DNA of 64,000 bases, taken from positions 992,001 to 1,056,000 of the forward strand of contig NZ_FTMX01000001.1 of assembly GCF_900156045.1 (NCBI RefSeq), in the 5' to 3' direction. Below, piece after piece: positions 1-8,744 of the stretch (its first letter is position 1; each line of letters opens with the position of its first letter). The notes below the pieces were generated by a model, which did no database searches, was not told the DNA's origin, and worked only from the letters and a program-made list of their open reading frames with translations. This DNA is from Peribacillus simplex. Lineage in GTDB: Bacteria > Bacillota > Bacilli > Bacillales > DSM-1321. The position numbers and the translations under genes are program-made.

Positions 1-69
1 GTGATTGGGCAACGACCCATTTGACGGTAATCCCAAATAAAAACTTTTCTAAGGTCAGTAAATTATTAT

Positions 70-98
70 TTGGATAAAGGGCGGCAATCCACTATACT
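70..98 (+). promoter_or_regulatory. Probable sigma-A promoter for scpAB
   Basis: TTGGAT (70-75) and TATACT (93-98) are separated by 17 nt, a near-consensus sigma-A promoter about 60 nt before scpA. The bases before it show no recognisable gene; one frame is open to about position 77 but is too short to assign. Confidence 0.55.
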
Positions 99-155
99 TG
101 ATTAGTAAAAGAAATAGGTCTATATCGGCCAATTAGATTTAAATGAGGTAATTTA

Positions 156-923
156 ATGGGTTATAATATAAAAATTGACGCTTTCGAAGGACCGATGGAT
201 TTACTTCTGCACTTGATTAATCGCCTGGAAATAGACATCTACGATATTCCGATGGCTGATATTACAGATCAATACCTAAGTTACATCCATACGATGCAGC
301 ATCTTGAATTGGATGTCGCCAGCGAATATTTGGTGATGGCTGCAACGCTGCTTGCCATCAAGAGTAAAACGTTGCTTCCAAAGCATGAAGATGAACTAAT
401 GATGGATGAAGATGGCGAAATATTTGAGGAAGATCCACGGGATGAGCTTGTGGAAAAACTATTAGAATATAAAAAGTATAAAAATGCAGCCCAAGAATTT
501 AAAGGGATGGAAGAAGAAAGAAGCTTGATTTTCACCAAACCCCCAAGTGATTTATCAGTTTATGTAAAAGAAGCGCAAAATGATAAGCAAGAGTTGAATA
601 TAAGTCTATACGATATGTTGGGGGCTCTTCAAAAACTGCTGCGAAGGCAAAAAATTCAAAAGCCGCTTTACACGAAGGTAACGAAACAAGAGATATCGAT
701 AGAGAAAAGAATGGATGAAATCATGATTGAGCTACAATCGATTAAAGGAAAGAAAAGTTTTTTTGAACTGTTCTCGATCCCGGTTAAAGAGCATATCGTC
801 ATCACGTTTATGGCGGTGCTGGAACTGATGAAATTAAATGAAGTCATCGTTGAACAGGAAGATAATTTTTCGGATATCATGATTGCTGCTAAGGAAGGTG
901 TAGAACCAGTTGGAAGTTATTAA
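156..923 (+). CDS. scpA: Segregation and condensation protein A (kleisin)
   Basis: 255 aa, the usual ScpA length. ScpA is the kleisin that bridges the Smc head domains and binds ScpB in the bacterial condensin, which compacts and segregates the chromosome. The N-terminus has the family signature FEGPMDLLLHLI (from about residue 9), which forms the Smc-binding winged-helix region. A strongly acidic linker follows around residues 85-100, and a C-terminal winged-helix part ends the protein. GAGGT lies 7 nt before the ATG. The 3' end overlaps the start of scpB by 14 nt, which implies translational coupling. Gene order scpA-scpB-ypuI matches B. subtilis. Confidence 0.96.
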   Translation: MGYNIKIDAFEGPMDLLLHLINRLEIDIYDIPMADITDQYLSYIHTMQHLELDVASEYLVMAATLLAIKSKTLLPKHEDELMMDEDGEIFEEDPRDELVEKLLEYKKYKNAAQEFKGMEEERSLIFTKPPSDLSVYVKEAQNDKQELNISLYDMLGALQKLLRRQKIQKPLYTKVTKQEISIEKRMDEIMIELQSIKGKKSFFELFSIPVKEHIVITFMAVLELMKLNEVIVEQEDNFSDIMIAAKEGVEPVGSY

Positions 924-1491
924 TTGGAAAGGGATTCTTGAGGCATTATTGTTTGCTGCCGGAGATGAAGGGCTATCCGTCAAACAAATTGCCTCTGTCC
1001 TGGAAATTACGGAATATCAAGCAACGGACATCGTTGAAAGTTTAAAGGAAGAATATATATCGGATGTACGCGGGATTCAGGTGATCGAAATAGCGGGTGT
1101 TTATCAAATGACGACAAAGAAAGAGCACTCGGATTACTTGAAAAGGCTGGTGGAAACATCAAGCACTCAAGGATTGTCCCAGGCGGCTTTGGAAACACTC
1201 GCAATCATTGCCTATAAGCAGCCGATTACAAGAGCTGAAATTGATGAAATACGCGGAGTGAAAACGGAACGCCCCATTCATACACTTGTCACAAAAGTCT
1301 TAATAAAAGAGGTCGGACGTGCTGAAGGCTCGGGCCGGGCTTATTTATATGGGACAACAAAAGAGTTTTTGGATTACTTCGGCCTGAATTCCATCGATGA
1401 ATTACCGCCTCTCGCAGATAACTCGGATGATAGCTTTGAAAATGGTGAAGCCGATCTGTTTTTTGAAAAATTTCAGCAAACAATCGAATAA
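910..1491 (+). CDS. scpB: Segregation and condensation protein B
   Basis: 193 aa, close to the B. subtilis length. ScpB dimerises through winged-helix domains and binds the ScpA linker in the Smc-ScpAB complex. The conserved core with SQAALETLAIIAYKQPITR (residues about 89-107) and the REIRGV-like and GRAYLYGTT segments is intact. The start is a TTG inside the end of scpA; the reading VINWKGILEALLFAAG fits the family N-terminus. The acidic tail ending in DLFFEKFQQT is also typical. Confidence 0.95.
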   Translation: MEVINWKGILEALLFAAGDEGLSVKQIASVLEITEYQATDIVESLKEEYISDVRGIQVIEIAGVYQMTTKKEHSDYLKRLVETSSTQGLSQAALETLAIIAYKQPITRAEIDEIRGVKTERPIHTLVTKVLIKEVGRAEGSGRAYLYGTTKEFLDYFGLNSIDELPPLADNSDDSFENGEADLFFEKFQQTIE

Positions 1492-1546
1492 CATTTTTCA
1501 ATAAATTGTGATAATATAGAAAAAAATGAATACGGGGGGATGGCAG

Positions 1547-1963
1547 GTGCGAATTGTAGCATGCAATGGATTTGGGCTTGAAAAGGAAAAGTCAAATTCA
1601 CCTGAAGACTTCTTTAATCGATCCGTTATACAATACATAAAGGATGGAGAAGAAAAGACACTGAATGTACTGTATCTTCGTTATTTTGATGAGATGGTCA
1701 CCCGTTGGACCCCATATCCTGCCAATCCTATATTCAAAAGCCCTAACAGAGATATTTATATGGCCGATATCATTGCAATGGTCTGTCTACTCAAAGACCC
1801 AGGCCTGGTTAACCGAAAACGTATTTATATAAATGCAGAAAAAGAGATGGCTGGTTATTTCGAAAATATAGATTTTGAAAAATTGGAGAAAGTGTTTATA
1901 TCTATTGACCAAGCTAAACCATATGATATAGAGTCACATGTTGACTATTATATTCAATCTTAA
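1547..1963 (+). CDS. Hypothetical protein between scpB and ypuI
   Basis: About 138 aa from a GTG start preceded by a GGGGGG run; an in-frame ATG at 1526 lacks a good ribosome binding site and lies just after a TATAAT-like box, so it may precede the real transcript start. The protein is soluble, charged, rich in aromatic residues (Tyr, Phe, Trp), with no signal peptide, membrane segment or motif that I recognise. It ends 22 nt before the ypuI start. I know of no gene at this position in B. subtilis. Function unknown. Confidence 0.7.
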   Translation: MRIVACNGFGLEKEKSNSPEDFFNRSVIQYIKDGEEKTLNVLYLRYFDEMVTRWTPYPANPIFKSPNRDIYMADIIAMVCLLKDPGLVNRKRIYINAEKEMAGYFENIDFEKLEKVFISIDQAKPYDIESHVDYYIQS

Positions 1964-1985
1964 TCATTTTGAGGAGGGTTCACGG

Positions 1986-2474
1986 TTGGGGAATACATTG
2001 GTAAAATCTCAGCTTGAGGATGTAAAAGGATTTTTAGAAACGACAGTGGCTCAACTAGAGGAATTTCTAAATGAGACGACCTATTCTAAGCTGCAAGAGG
2101 AAAAAAGCGGGGATGAAACCTATTATAAAGGAATCCTTTCTAGTTTAAGAAGAATGCTTGTAAGTTGTGAAGAGGGCTTGGAGGCTTGCCAAATCGTTCT
2201 GAAAAATGATGTTTTCAATAAAGCTGCAGCTGAAAAGACGCTTTATAGAGTTTATCATCAATGTATCGAAGAATACTTTTCCCCAAAATCTGATCGGTGG
2301 TTTGAGGACAGCAGATCTGCCTATACAGGAAAAAACTCGATTAAATTTCACCAAAGTGTACCCGACAGCATAATATCCATTCTGAAGGCCGTGGAAAGTG
2401 GATTCCAGACCATGCGTGAAGAATTGGAGTTTTATGAAACGGATTACCGGACGAAAATGTTACAGTCAAGATAA
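1986..2474 (+). CDS. ypuI: YpuI-family protein (DUF3907)
   Basis: 162 aa from a TTG start placed behind the strong GAGGAGGG ribosome binding site at 1970-1977; the open frame extends upstream to 1938 but without such a site. Soluble, mostly helical and acidic, without catalytic motif. YpuI is conserved next to scpB in Bacillus; its biochemical role is not known to me. A perfect-stem terminator follows at once, so the transcription unit from scpA ends here. Confidence 0.8.
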   Translation: MGNTLVKSQLEDVKGFLETTVAQLEEFLNETTYSKLQEEKSGDETYYKGILSSLRRMLVSCEEGLEACQIVLKNDVFNKAAAEKTLYRVYHQCIEEYFSPKSDRWFEDSRSAYTGKNSIKFHQSVPDSIISILKAVESGFQTMREELEFYETDYRTKMLQSR

Positions 2475-2478
2475 TGAA

Positions 2479-2511
2479 ACAGCTAGGCTTAAGAAGCCTA
2501 GCTGTTTTTTT
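2479..2511 (+). terminator. Intrinsic terminator after ypuI
   Basis: A 12-bp perfect stem (ACAGCTAGGCTT / AAGCCTAGCTGT) with a 3-nt loop is followed by a run of T. Confidence 0.9.
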
Positions 2512-2594
2512 AGCTATAAATGGAATCTCCGCTTAATCAAAACATAAAATACTTTGATGATTTATGTGCATAAAGGTTAAGGGGAGGTTGCAAG

Positions 2595-3470
2595 ATGTCT
2601 GATGAAAGAGATTATGCTAAAGAGGTAAGTGATTGGGTTGATGGGGTGATGGAATATCTTGAGAAGATCGATATCACCGATTCGCCATTGCTGTCAAATA
2701 TTGAACGGCTTTCCCAGTTGACAAAAGATATGGACGAGGAAGAAATGGATTATGAGGATATGGTCCTGATTGAAGAAGAGATGGCTCGGGTCTACGAGGA
2801 AATTGAAGAACTCGCTAGAGCATTCAGTATACAGGATAGGCAATCAGTGCCAATTGGGAATCATACGCTACCGCCGTTACCTTATGCCTATGATGCGTTG
2901 GAACCGACGATTTCAAGGGAAATCATGTATCTGCATCATGATAAGCATCATCAAGCATATGTCGATGGTCTGAATAAAGCGGAATTAATGATGAAAAAAG
3001 CGAGGGAAACGAAAGATTTTTCCCTGTTGAAACATTGGGAAAAGGAAGCGGCCTTTCATGGGTCAGGCCATTATCTCCATACACTGTTCTGGGAAGAGAT
3101 GATTCCGGGAGGGGGCGGACAGCCAAGGGGGGATTTACTCAAACAGATTGAGACGGATTTTGGAAGCTTTGCAGCTTTTAAAAGCCATTTTAGTGAAGCT
3201 GCCAAACAAGTAGAAGGTGTTGGCTGGGCGATTTTAGTCTGGGTTCCGCGTGCGCGGCGCCTAGAAATACTTCAATCGGAATTGCATATGGTTTTGACCC
3301 AGTGGGATACGATCCCAATCCTTGTTCTTGATGTATGGGAGCATGCTTATTACCTGCAATATAAAAATAATCGGGCAGCCTATGTGGACAAATGGTGGGA
3401 CATTGTAAACTGGCCGAAAACAGCTGTAAGGTTCACCGAAGCGAAAAAGCTTATTTGGAAAAAGCAATAA
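2595..3470 (+). CDS. sodF: SodF-type superoxide dismutase with N-terminal extension
   Basis: 291 aa. Residues about 90-291 form an Fe/Mn superoxide dismutase that converts superoxide to hydrogen peroxide and oxygen in the cytoplasm. Metal-site motifs are visible: the LHHDKHHQAYV segment (first His ligand), the GHYLHTLFW segment (second His) and DVWEHAYY (Asp and His ligands). The first 85-90 residues are an acidic helical extension typical of the SodF branch (281 aa in B. subtilis) and absent from ordinary SodA. Metal preference cannot be read with certainty. The ribosome binding site GGGGAGG is 5 nt before the ATG. Its neighbourhood with ahpC gives a reactive-oxygen defence block. Confidence 0.93.
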   Translation: MSDERDYAKEVSDWVDGVMEYLEKIDITDSPLLSNIERLSQLTKDMDEEEMDYEDMVLIEEEMARVYEEIEELARAFSIQDRQSVPIGNHTLPPLPYAYDALEPTISREIMYLHHDKHHQAYVDGLNKAELMMKKARETKDFSLLKHWEKEAAFHGSGHYLHTLFWEEMIPGGGGQPRGDLLKQIETDFGSFAAFKSHFSEAAKQVEGVGWAILVWVPRARRLEILQSELHMVLTQWDTIPILVLDVWEHAYYLQYKNNRAAYVDKWWDIVNWPKTAVRFTEAKKLIWKKQ

Positions 3471-3497
3471 CTGATAAAATATAGGATAGTCTTTAGA

Positions 3498-3541
3498 GAA
3501 CCAATTACAAATATACGGGCCGTGAGGGTTCGTTTTTTTTT
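3498..3541 (+). terminator. Weak intrinsic terminator after sodF
   Basis: GAACC pairs with GGTTC across a long loop, followed by CGTTTTTTTTT. The stem is short, but the T run is strong. Confidence 0.5.
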
Positions 3542-3841
3542 GCCTAAATTTTGTACCAAGAATTTTTTAGGGAAAATATGGGAAGTATATGAAGGGGGAG
3601 CTGCAAATTTTATTTGGAAGCGACTTATGATTCTCATTTGGATATTATAATTAGATTGAAAAGGAGAGGATATCATCTTACGGAATAATGAGCATATGTC
3701 TTATTTAAATCCTTGAAATAACATTGGAAATGTGTTAAATATGCTACTTTGAAGTACTATGGGTTTTTAAAAATAATTAATTTATATCAATATAAAATCT
3801 GTGACCAATTTGTGAACTTAAAAATTATTAAGGTATATTTA

Positions 3842-3870
3842 TTGACTAGTTTCTATTTAATAATTATTAT
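3842..3870 (+). promoter_or_regulatory. Sigma-A promoter of ahpC
   Basis: TTGACT (3842-3847) and TATTAT (3865-3870) are spaced by 17 nt. The -10 element lies inside a PerR-like operator. The rest of the 440-nt gap between sodF and ahpC is AT-rich and shows nothing else that I can name. Confidence 0.75.
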
Positions 3871-3872
3871 AA
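3858..3872 (+). promoter_or_regulatory. PerR box overlapping the ahpC -10 element
   Basis: TAATAATTATTATAA matches the PerR consensus TTATAATNATTATAA at 13 of 14 defined positions. In B. subtilis ahpC is repressed by the peroxide sensor PerR, and the overlap with the -10 element fits direct repression. Confidence 0.8.
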
Positions 3873-3913
3873 ACAGGAGCAGATAAAAAAAATAGCTATT
3901 GGAGGAATTTATT

Positions 3914-4477
3914 ATGTCATTGATCAATAAACAAGTTGAAGATTTTAAAGTACAAGCTTACCATGCAGGAGAATTCAAAGAAGTTACACTTGAAGATGTT
4001 AAAGGAAAATGGGCAGTATTCTTTTTCTACCCAGCTGACTTCTCTTTCGTATGTCCAACTGAATTAGCTGATCTTCAAGATAACTATGAAACATTCAAGG
4101 AAATTGGTTGTGAAGTTTACTCAGTTTCAACAGATACTCATTTCAGCCACAAAGGATGGGCTGATGCAACTGATACAATCGGTAAAATCCAATATCCAAT
4201 GTTAGCTGACCCAGCAAACGTTTTATCCCGTCAATTCGGTGTATTGATTGAAGAAGATGGATTGGCTCTACGTGGAACTTTCATCGTAAATCCGGAAGGA
4301 CAAATTAAAGCATACGAAATTAATGACCTAGGAATTGGCCGTAATGCTGAAGAACTTGTAAGAAAAGTTCAAGCTGCACAATTCGTAGCGGAACATGGAG
4401 ATAAAGTTTGCCCTGCAAAATGGACTCCAGGTGAAGCCACTCTTGAACCAAGCCTAGACCTTGTAGGTAAACTTTAA
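3914..4477 (+). CDS. ahpC: Alkyl hydroperoxide reductase subunit C (2-Cys peroxiredoxin)
   Basis: 187 aa. AhpC reduces hydrogen peroxide and organic peroxides and is recycled by a flavoprotein partner. The peroxidatic Cys47 is in FVCPTE and the resolving Cys166 in KVCPAKW. The start at 3914 is chosen because GGAGGAA lies just before it; an in-frame TTG at 3899 falls on that ribosome binding site. The gene has its own promoter with a PerR box and is followed by a strong hairpin before the partner gene, so its transcript is probably in excess. Confidence 0.97.
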   Translation: MSLINKQVEDFKVQAYHAGEFKEVTLEDVKGKWAVFFFYPADFSFVCPTELADLQDNYETFKEIGCEVYSVSTDTHFSHKGWADATDTIGKIQYPMLADPANVLSRQFGVLIEEDGLALRGTFIVNPEGQIKAYEINDLGIGRNAEELVRKVQAAQFVAEHGDKVCPAKWTPGEATLEPSLDLVGKL

Positions 4478-4567
4478 TTTTTAATGGGATGGTCCATTAC
4501 TGCAAGTAATGGACATACCCAGCATTGATTACGATTACTGGGACAACTCGTCCTACAAGATCTTACG

Positions 4568-4606
4568 ACAAAAGGCACTTACCTAAAATAAGTGCCTTTT
4601 GTTTTT
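4568..4606 (+). terminator. Intrinsic terminator between ahpC and the ahpF homologue
   Basis: A 14-bp perfect stem (ACAAAAGGCACTTA / TAAGTGCCTTTTGT) has a 7-nt loop and a T run. The next gene starts 50 nt downstream on the same strand with no evident promoter, so it may depend on read-through. Confidence 0.9.
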
Positions 4607-4655
4607 CAAAATAATCAGTTTAGCACGTATTATCATTCAGCAAGGAGCACAAAAG

Positions 4656-6302
4656 ATGAAAAAAATATATGATTTATTAATTATTGGTGGCGGACCGGCA
4701 GGCCTCTCAGCGGGCGTTTATGCAGGAAGAGCTAAGTTAAAAACAATAATTCTTGAAAAAGGAACAGGCGGCGGACAAGCTGCAACTACATCGGAAATAG
4801 CCAATTATCCTGGTATCCGTCATATATCGGGCCCTAGGTTAGTTGAAGAAATGAAGCTACAAAACGAAGATTTTGGTGTGGAATTCGCCAAAGCTGATGT
4901 AACTGGCGTGGATTTCTCCGGTGAGGTGAAAGTCGTTAAAACCCTTGGCGGGGACTACCATGCCCGCGCCGTCATCATTGCAACGGGTGCTTCTCCAAGA
5001 ACACTAGGATTTCCAGGTGAAGAGGAATTTACTGGCCGCGGTGTAGCATATTGTTCAACATGTGATGGTGAATTCTTTGAAGGGTTGGAAGTTTTCGTTA
5101 TCGGGGCAGGATATGCAGCCGCTGAAGAAGCTATATTCCTGACACGCTTTGCTACAAAAGTTACAATCATCGCCCGGGAATCAAGCTTCTCGTGTGCCCC
5201 GTCCATTGTGGATAAAGTGATGGCAAATGATAAGATTGAAGTGAAATTCAATACGGAGATCCTTGGGGTATATGGAGACGGGATGATTCAAAGTGCCCGT
5301 TTCATCAATAATGCGACTAAAGAAGAATTTGAATATAAGGCGAAGGAAGAAGACAGTACGTTTGGAGTTTTCGTTTTCATAGGATATGAGCCGAAAACGG
5401 AAATTTTCAAGGGCCATATCGAAATGGATCATGCTGGTTACATTTTAACCGATGATGATATGAAGACAAATGTGAAAGGTATCTACGCAGCGGGCGACCT
5501 AAGGCCAAAATCCTTGCGTCAGATCATCACAGCTGTATCTGATGGAGCGATTGCAGCAACGGATGCCGGTAAATATATTGAAGAAGAAAAAGATCGCCTA
5601 GGAATCAAGGATGAACCTGAAGTTGAAAAACCGGCGAAAAAAGAACAGGCCGCTGTCCCGGCAGGCAAGAGCGCTTTATTAAGTGATGCGTTACGCGGTC
5701 AATTGAAGGGAATCTTCGGCAAGATGGAGAGCGAAGTAACATTGGTGTCCATCGTCGATGAAAGTTTGCCAAAATCAGTCGAATTGCGAGACTTCTTGTT
5801 GGATGTTGCGGAATTAGGAGACAAGCTGCATCTTGAATTATACAACAAGGGGGAAAGTCCGGAAATTGAAGAAAAAATCAATGCAGATAAATTCCCTGTC
5901 GTTTCCCTCTTAAATTCGAATGGTGAATACAGTGGCGTCAAGTACCACGGTGTACCAGGCGGCCATGAGTTGAATTCCTTCATTTTGGCTATCTATAACC
6001 TGGCCGGACCTGGTCAAGCATTGGATTCGGTCGTATTGAATTCAATTAAGGGAATCAGTAAAAAAGCGAACATTAAGGTTATGGTTTCATTGGCATGTCA
6101 CTACTGTCCAGACGTTGTAGTGGGTGCACAGCGCATTGCGATTGAAAACCCTAACGTTGAAGCTGAAATGGTCGATATAAACAATTTCCAGGAAATCAAG
6201 AAGAAATATAAAGTCATGAGCGTGCCGGCCATGATCATCAATGACGAAGAAGTGGTATTCGGAGCTAAGAAAATTGATGAAATCGCTGCATTATTAGTAT
6301 GA
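4656..6302 (+). CDS. AhpF homologue with domain-permuted layout (TrxR first, CxxC fold last)
   Basis: 548 aa from the ATG behind AAGGAGC; upstream in-frame codons fall in a terminator. Residues 1-310 are a thioredoxin-reductase-like flavoprotein: GGGPAG near residue 11 binds FAD and the redox pair is Cys133/Cys136 in CSTCDG. A Lys/Glu/Ala-rich linker (about 305-345) leads to two thioredoxin-like folds; the last carries Cys481/Cys484 (CHYC) and the cis-Pro segment MSVPAM. Classical AhpF has the double thioredoxin fold at the N-terminus. I recall an NCBIfam model for AhpF homologues of this kind beside ahpC (TIGR03143), but this needs a search. Inferred job: pass electrons from NAD(P)H to AhpC. 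Confidence 0.88.
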   Translation: MKKIYDLLIIGGGPAGLSAGVYAGRAKLKTIILEKGTGGGQAATTSEIANYPGIRHISGPRLVEEMKLQNEDFGVEFAKADVTGVDFSGEVKVVKTLGGDYHARAVIIATGASPRTLGFPGEEEFTGRGVAYCSTCDGEFFEGLEVFVIGAGYAAAEEAIFLTRFATKVTIIARESSFSCAPSIVDKVMANDKIEVKFNTEILGVYGDGMIQSARFINNATKEEFEYKAKEEDSTFGVFVFIGYEPKTEIFKGHIEMDHAGYILTDDDMKTNVKGIYAAGDLRPKSLRQIITAVSDGAIAATDAGKYIEEEKDRLGIKDEPEVEKPAKKEQAAVPAGKSALLSDALRGQLKGIFGKMESEVTLVSIVDESLPKSVELRDFLLDVAELGDKLHLELYNKGESPEIEEKINADKFPVVSLLNSNGEYSGVKYHGVPGGHELNSFILAIYNLAGPGQALDSVVLNSIKGISKKANIKVMVSLACHYCPDVVVGAQRIAIENPNVEAEMVDINNFQEIKKKYKVMSVPAMIINDEEVVFGAKKIDEIAALLV

Positions 6303-6311
6303 TAGAACACT

Positions 6312-6342
6312 AAATCGATAGGGGGCCCCTATCGATTTTTTT
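6312..6342 (+). terminator. Intrinsic terminator after the ahpF homologue
   Basis: AAATCGATAGG pairs with CCTATCGATTT around a GC-rich loop, followed by a T run. Confidence 0.88.
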
Positions 6343-6384
6343 ATGTTGAAAATCAATAGATATCATGAAGGTTTACATTCTTTT

Positions 6385-6414
6385 ATTCATAACCCTTGTC
6401 CATTTGCATAAACT
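6385..6414 (+). promoter_or_regulatory. Possible SigE-type promoter for dacB-spmAB
   Basis: ATTCATAA and CATAAACT are separated by 14 nt, resembling the mother-cell SigE pattern (ATA-type -35, CATAnnnT -10). The B. subtilis dacB operon is SigE-controlled. The match is imperfect. Confidence 0.4.
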
Positions 6415-6449
6415 TGTACAAAAACAACTAAAGAGACGAGGGGGCACTC

Positions 6450-7610
6450 ATGCGTTTTCCATATAAAGGGTTATCAAGTTTGTGTATCGTCATTCTCCTG
6501 TTGTCTTTTATGGCACCCGTACAAAGCGTCAGTGCAAATGTATCTGTAAGTGCCCATAGTGCGATTTTAATGGATGAGGATAGCGGTAGGGTCATATATG
6601 AAGTGAATGCTCATGAAAAGAACCGCATAGCAAGCATTACGAAAATAATGACGGCTATCTTGGCTATTGAATCGGGACTAATGGATGAAACAGTGAAGGT
6701 GAGCAGCAATGCCTTCGGGACGGAGGGCTCGTCACTATATTTAAAAGAAGGAGAAAGAATTAAGCTCGAAGATTTGGTTTACGGCTTGATGCTTCGTTCA
6801 GGTAATGATGCAGCAGTCGCAATCAGCGAAAAGGTTGGTGGAAGCCTGGATGGGTTCGTGTGGATGATGAATCAAAAGGCGGAAGAAATCGGGATGAAAA
6901 ATACCCATTTTTCTAATCCACATGGTTTGGATAATACGAAGAACCATTATTCAACCGCATATGATATGGCCATACTCACTCGTTATGCCATGCAAAATGA
7001 AACATATGTTAAGATTGCCGGCACTAAGGAACACAGGGCACCTAATTCCACAGAACAATGGGATTATGTATGGAAGAACAAAAACCGCCTACTTACACAA
7101 TTGTACGAATATTGCACAGGGGGGAAAACAGGGTATACCAAACTAGCAAAACGTACCTTGGTCACGACCGCAACAAAAAACGGGCATGACCTGATCGCTG
7201 TGACATTGAATGGTCCGGATGATTGGAATGATCATATTCAAATGTACGAATCTGCATTTAAGGATTATACGCCAACAGAAATTTTACCTGAAGGCATGGT
7301 AAAGAATATGGAAAATAAAACATATAAAGGGCATGTCTACATTAAAAATGATTTTTCGTACCCGCTGACAAAAGAAGAGAGAAAGTTGGTCAATGTGAAA
7401 ATGAAGTTGTTGAAGCCACAGAGGGCTTGGAAGGATAAAAGGAAAATCCCGGCAGTGGTCGGCAGGGCATCCATCTATCTCGATGGAAAGAAAATAGGAA
7501 GTCGTTCGATTTTTTATGGGGAATCAAAAGAAAGCTTCAAGCAACAATCATTCCAATCTTCATGGGCTGAGGTATTTGAAGCGGTATTGGGAATCGGACG
7601 CAATGGTTAA
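6450..7610 (+). CDS. dacB: D-alanyl-D-alanine carboxypeptidase DacB (PBP5*)
   Basis: 386 aa with a signal peptide (hydrophobic residues about 9-28, then VSAN). It removes the terminal D-Ala from peptidoglycan stem peptides. All three penicillin-binding motifs are present: SITK (catalytic Ser62, Lys65), SGN (117-119) and KTG (226-228). DacB adjusts cross-linking of the spore cortex in the mother cell. Its last 8 nt overlap the spmA start, as in B. subtilis, where dacB, spmA and spmB act together in cortex formation and core dehydration. Confidence 0.95.
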   Translation: MRFPYKGLSSLCIVILLLSFMAPVQSVSANVSVSAHSAILMDEDSGRVIYEVNAHEKNRIASITKIMTAILAIESGLMDETVKVSSNAFGTEGSSLYLKEGERIKLEDLVYGLMLRSGNDAAVAISEKVGGSLDGFVWMMNQKAEEIGMKNTHFSNPHGLDNTKNHYSTAYDMAILTRYAMQNETYVKIAGTKEHRAPNSTEQWDYVWKNKNRLLTQLYEYCTGGKTGYTKLAKRTLVTTATKNGHDLIAVTLNGPDDWNDHIQMYESAFKDYTPTEILPEGMVKNMENKTYKGHVYIKNDFSYPLTKEERKLVNVKMKLLKPQRAWKDKRKIPAVVGRASIYLDGKKIGSRSIFYGESKESFKQQSFQSSWAEVFEAVLGIGRNG

Positions 7611-8196
7611 TTACATTTGGGTCGGGATGTTTGTGATCGGTATTGTCTTTGGCATGATTAATGGGACGATGGATCAGGTGAATGAAGCTCTATTTGTCAG
7701 CGCAAAGGAAGCGGTCACCCTTTGCCTGGGACTGATGAGCATACTTGTCTTTTGGCTGGGTTTGATGAAAATAGCGGAGGAATCGGGACTGTTAGATAAA
7801 CTATCCAATTTGTTCAAGCCGTTCATGAGGTGGCTATTCCCTGAAGTGCCTCCTAATCATCCAGCAATGGGATATATACTTTCCAATATGATGGCAAACA
7901 CATTCGGATTGGGGAATGCAGCTACGCCTCTTGGTATTAAAGCCATGGAACAGCTAAAGAAACTAAATGGGGGAAAAGCAACGGTCAGCCGCTCGATGGT
8001 CACTTTTTTAGCCATCAATACCTCAAGCGTAACGTTGATTCCAACTACTGTCATTGCTATCCGCATGAATTACGATGCCCACTCCCCTACGGACATCGTT
8101 TTTCCGACCATAATAGCAACGGCCATTTCTGCAGTTGGAGGAATCGCGATAGATCGGTATTTTTATTACAAGAGAAAGAGGAGCGGGAGGGAATAG
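7603..8196 (+). CDS. spmA: Spore maturation protein A
   Basis: 197 aa, polytopic membrane protein, starting MVNYIWVG at the ATG that overlaps the dacB stop; the open frame extends upstream only because dacB is read in another frame. The family segment HPAMGYILSNMMAN and the GLGNAATPLGIKAME motif (nucleoside-transporter-like gate domain) are present. SpmA and SpmB are needed for full dehydration of the spore core; the transported molecule is not known. spmB follows after one nucleotide. Confidence 0.95.
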   Translation: MVNYIWVGMFVIGIVFGMINGTMDQVNEALFVSAKEAVTLCLGLMSILVFWLGLMKIAEESGLLDKLSNLFKPFMRWLFPEVPPNHPAMGYILSNMMANTFGLGNAATPLGIKAMEQLKKLNGGKATVSRSMVTFLAINTSSVTLIPTTVIAIRMNYDAHSPTDIVFPTIIATAISAVGGIAIDRYFYYKRKRSGRE

Positions 8197-8197
8197 G

Positions 8198-8737
8198 ATG
8201 TTGCACTGGATGACCACCATTTCAATTTGGATGATACCGATTTTGATCCTCTGTATATTACTGTACGGCACATTGAAAAGAGTTCCCACTTATGAGACCT
8301 TCGTTGAGGGGGGGAAAGAAGGAATCAGCATGTCTTTTTCCCTCATCCCTTTCCTGGTAGGGATGCTAGTGGCGATTTCAGTATTTAGGGCATCAGGGGC
8401 CTTGGATTTCATTGTACAATCACTGCACCCCTTGCTTTCCCTTCTTCATTTTCCGTCTGAGGTTTTACCCCTTGCGATTATTAGACCAATATCCGGAACA
8501 GCCGCTTTAGGAATAACCAGCGACCTGATATCTGTTTATGGACCGGATTCCTTTATTGGGCGCTTGGCTGCCACGATTCAGGGAAGTACAGATACCACAT
8601 TCTATGTATTGACCGTTTATTTTGGAGCTGTCGGGATCAAAAAAATGGGTGATGCCCTAAAGGTCGGTCTTTTGGCAGACTTGATCGGTATCATAGCTGC
8701 CGTCATCGTCGTCACATTGGTTTTCGGTATGAATTAA
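8198..8737 (+). CDS. spmB: Spore maturation protein B
   Basis: 179 aa, membrane protein with a gate-type domain homologous to SpmA. Motifs include FRASGALDF and RPISGTAALG, followed by GSTDTTFYVL. It starts one nucleotide after the spmA stop and is the last gene of the unit, since a terminator follows within 10 nt. Length and order agree with B. subtilis. Confidence 0.95.
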   Translation: MLHWMTTISIWMIPILILCILLYGTLKRVPTYETFVEGGKEGISMSFSLIPFLVGMLVAISVFRASGALDFIVQSLHPLLSLLHFPSEVLPLAIIRPISGTAALGITSDLISVYGPDSFIGRLAATIQGSTDTTFYVLTVYFGAVGIKKMGDALKVGLLADLIGIIAAVIVVTLVFGMN

Positions 8738-8744
8738 GGGCTAG

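Noticed and set aside
4599..4655. N-terminal extension of the AhpF homologue
   Set aside because: The extra codons lie in the ahpC terminator, and the ribosome binding site is just before 4656.
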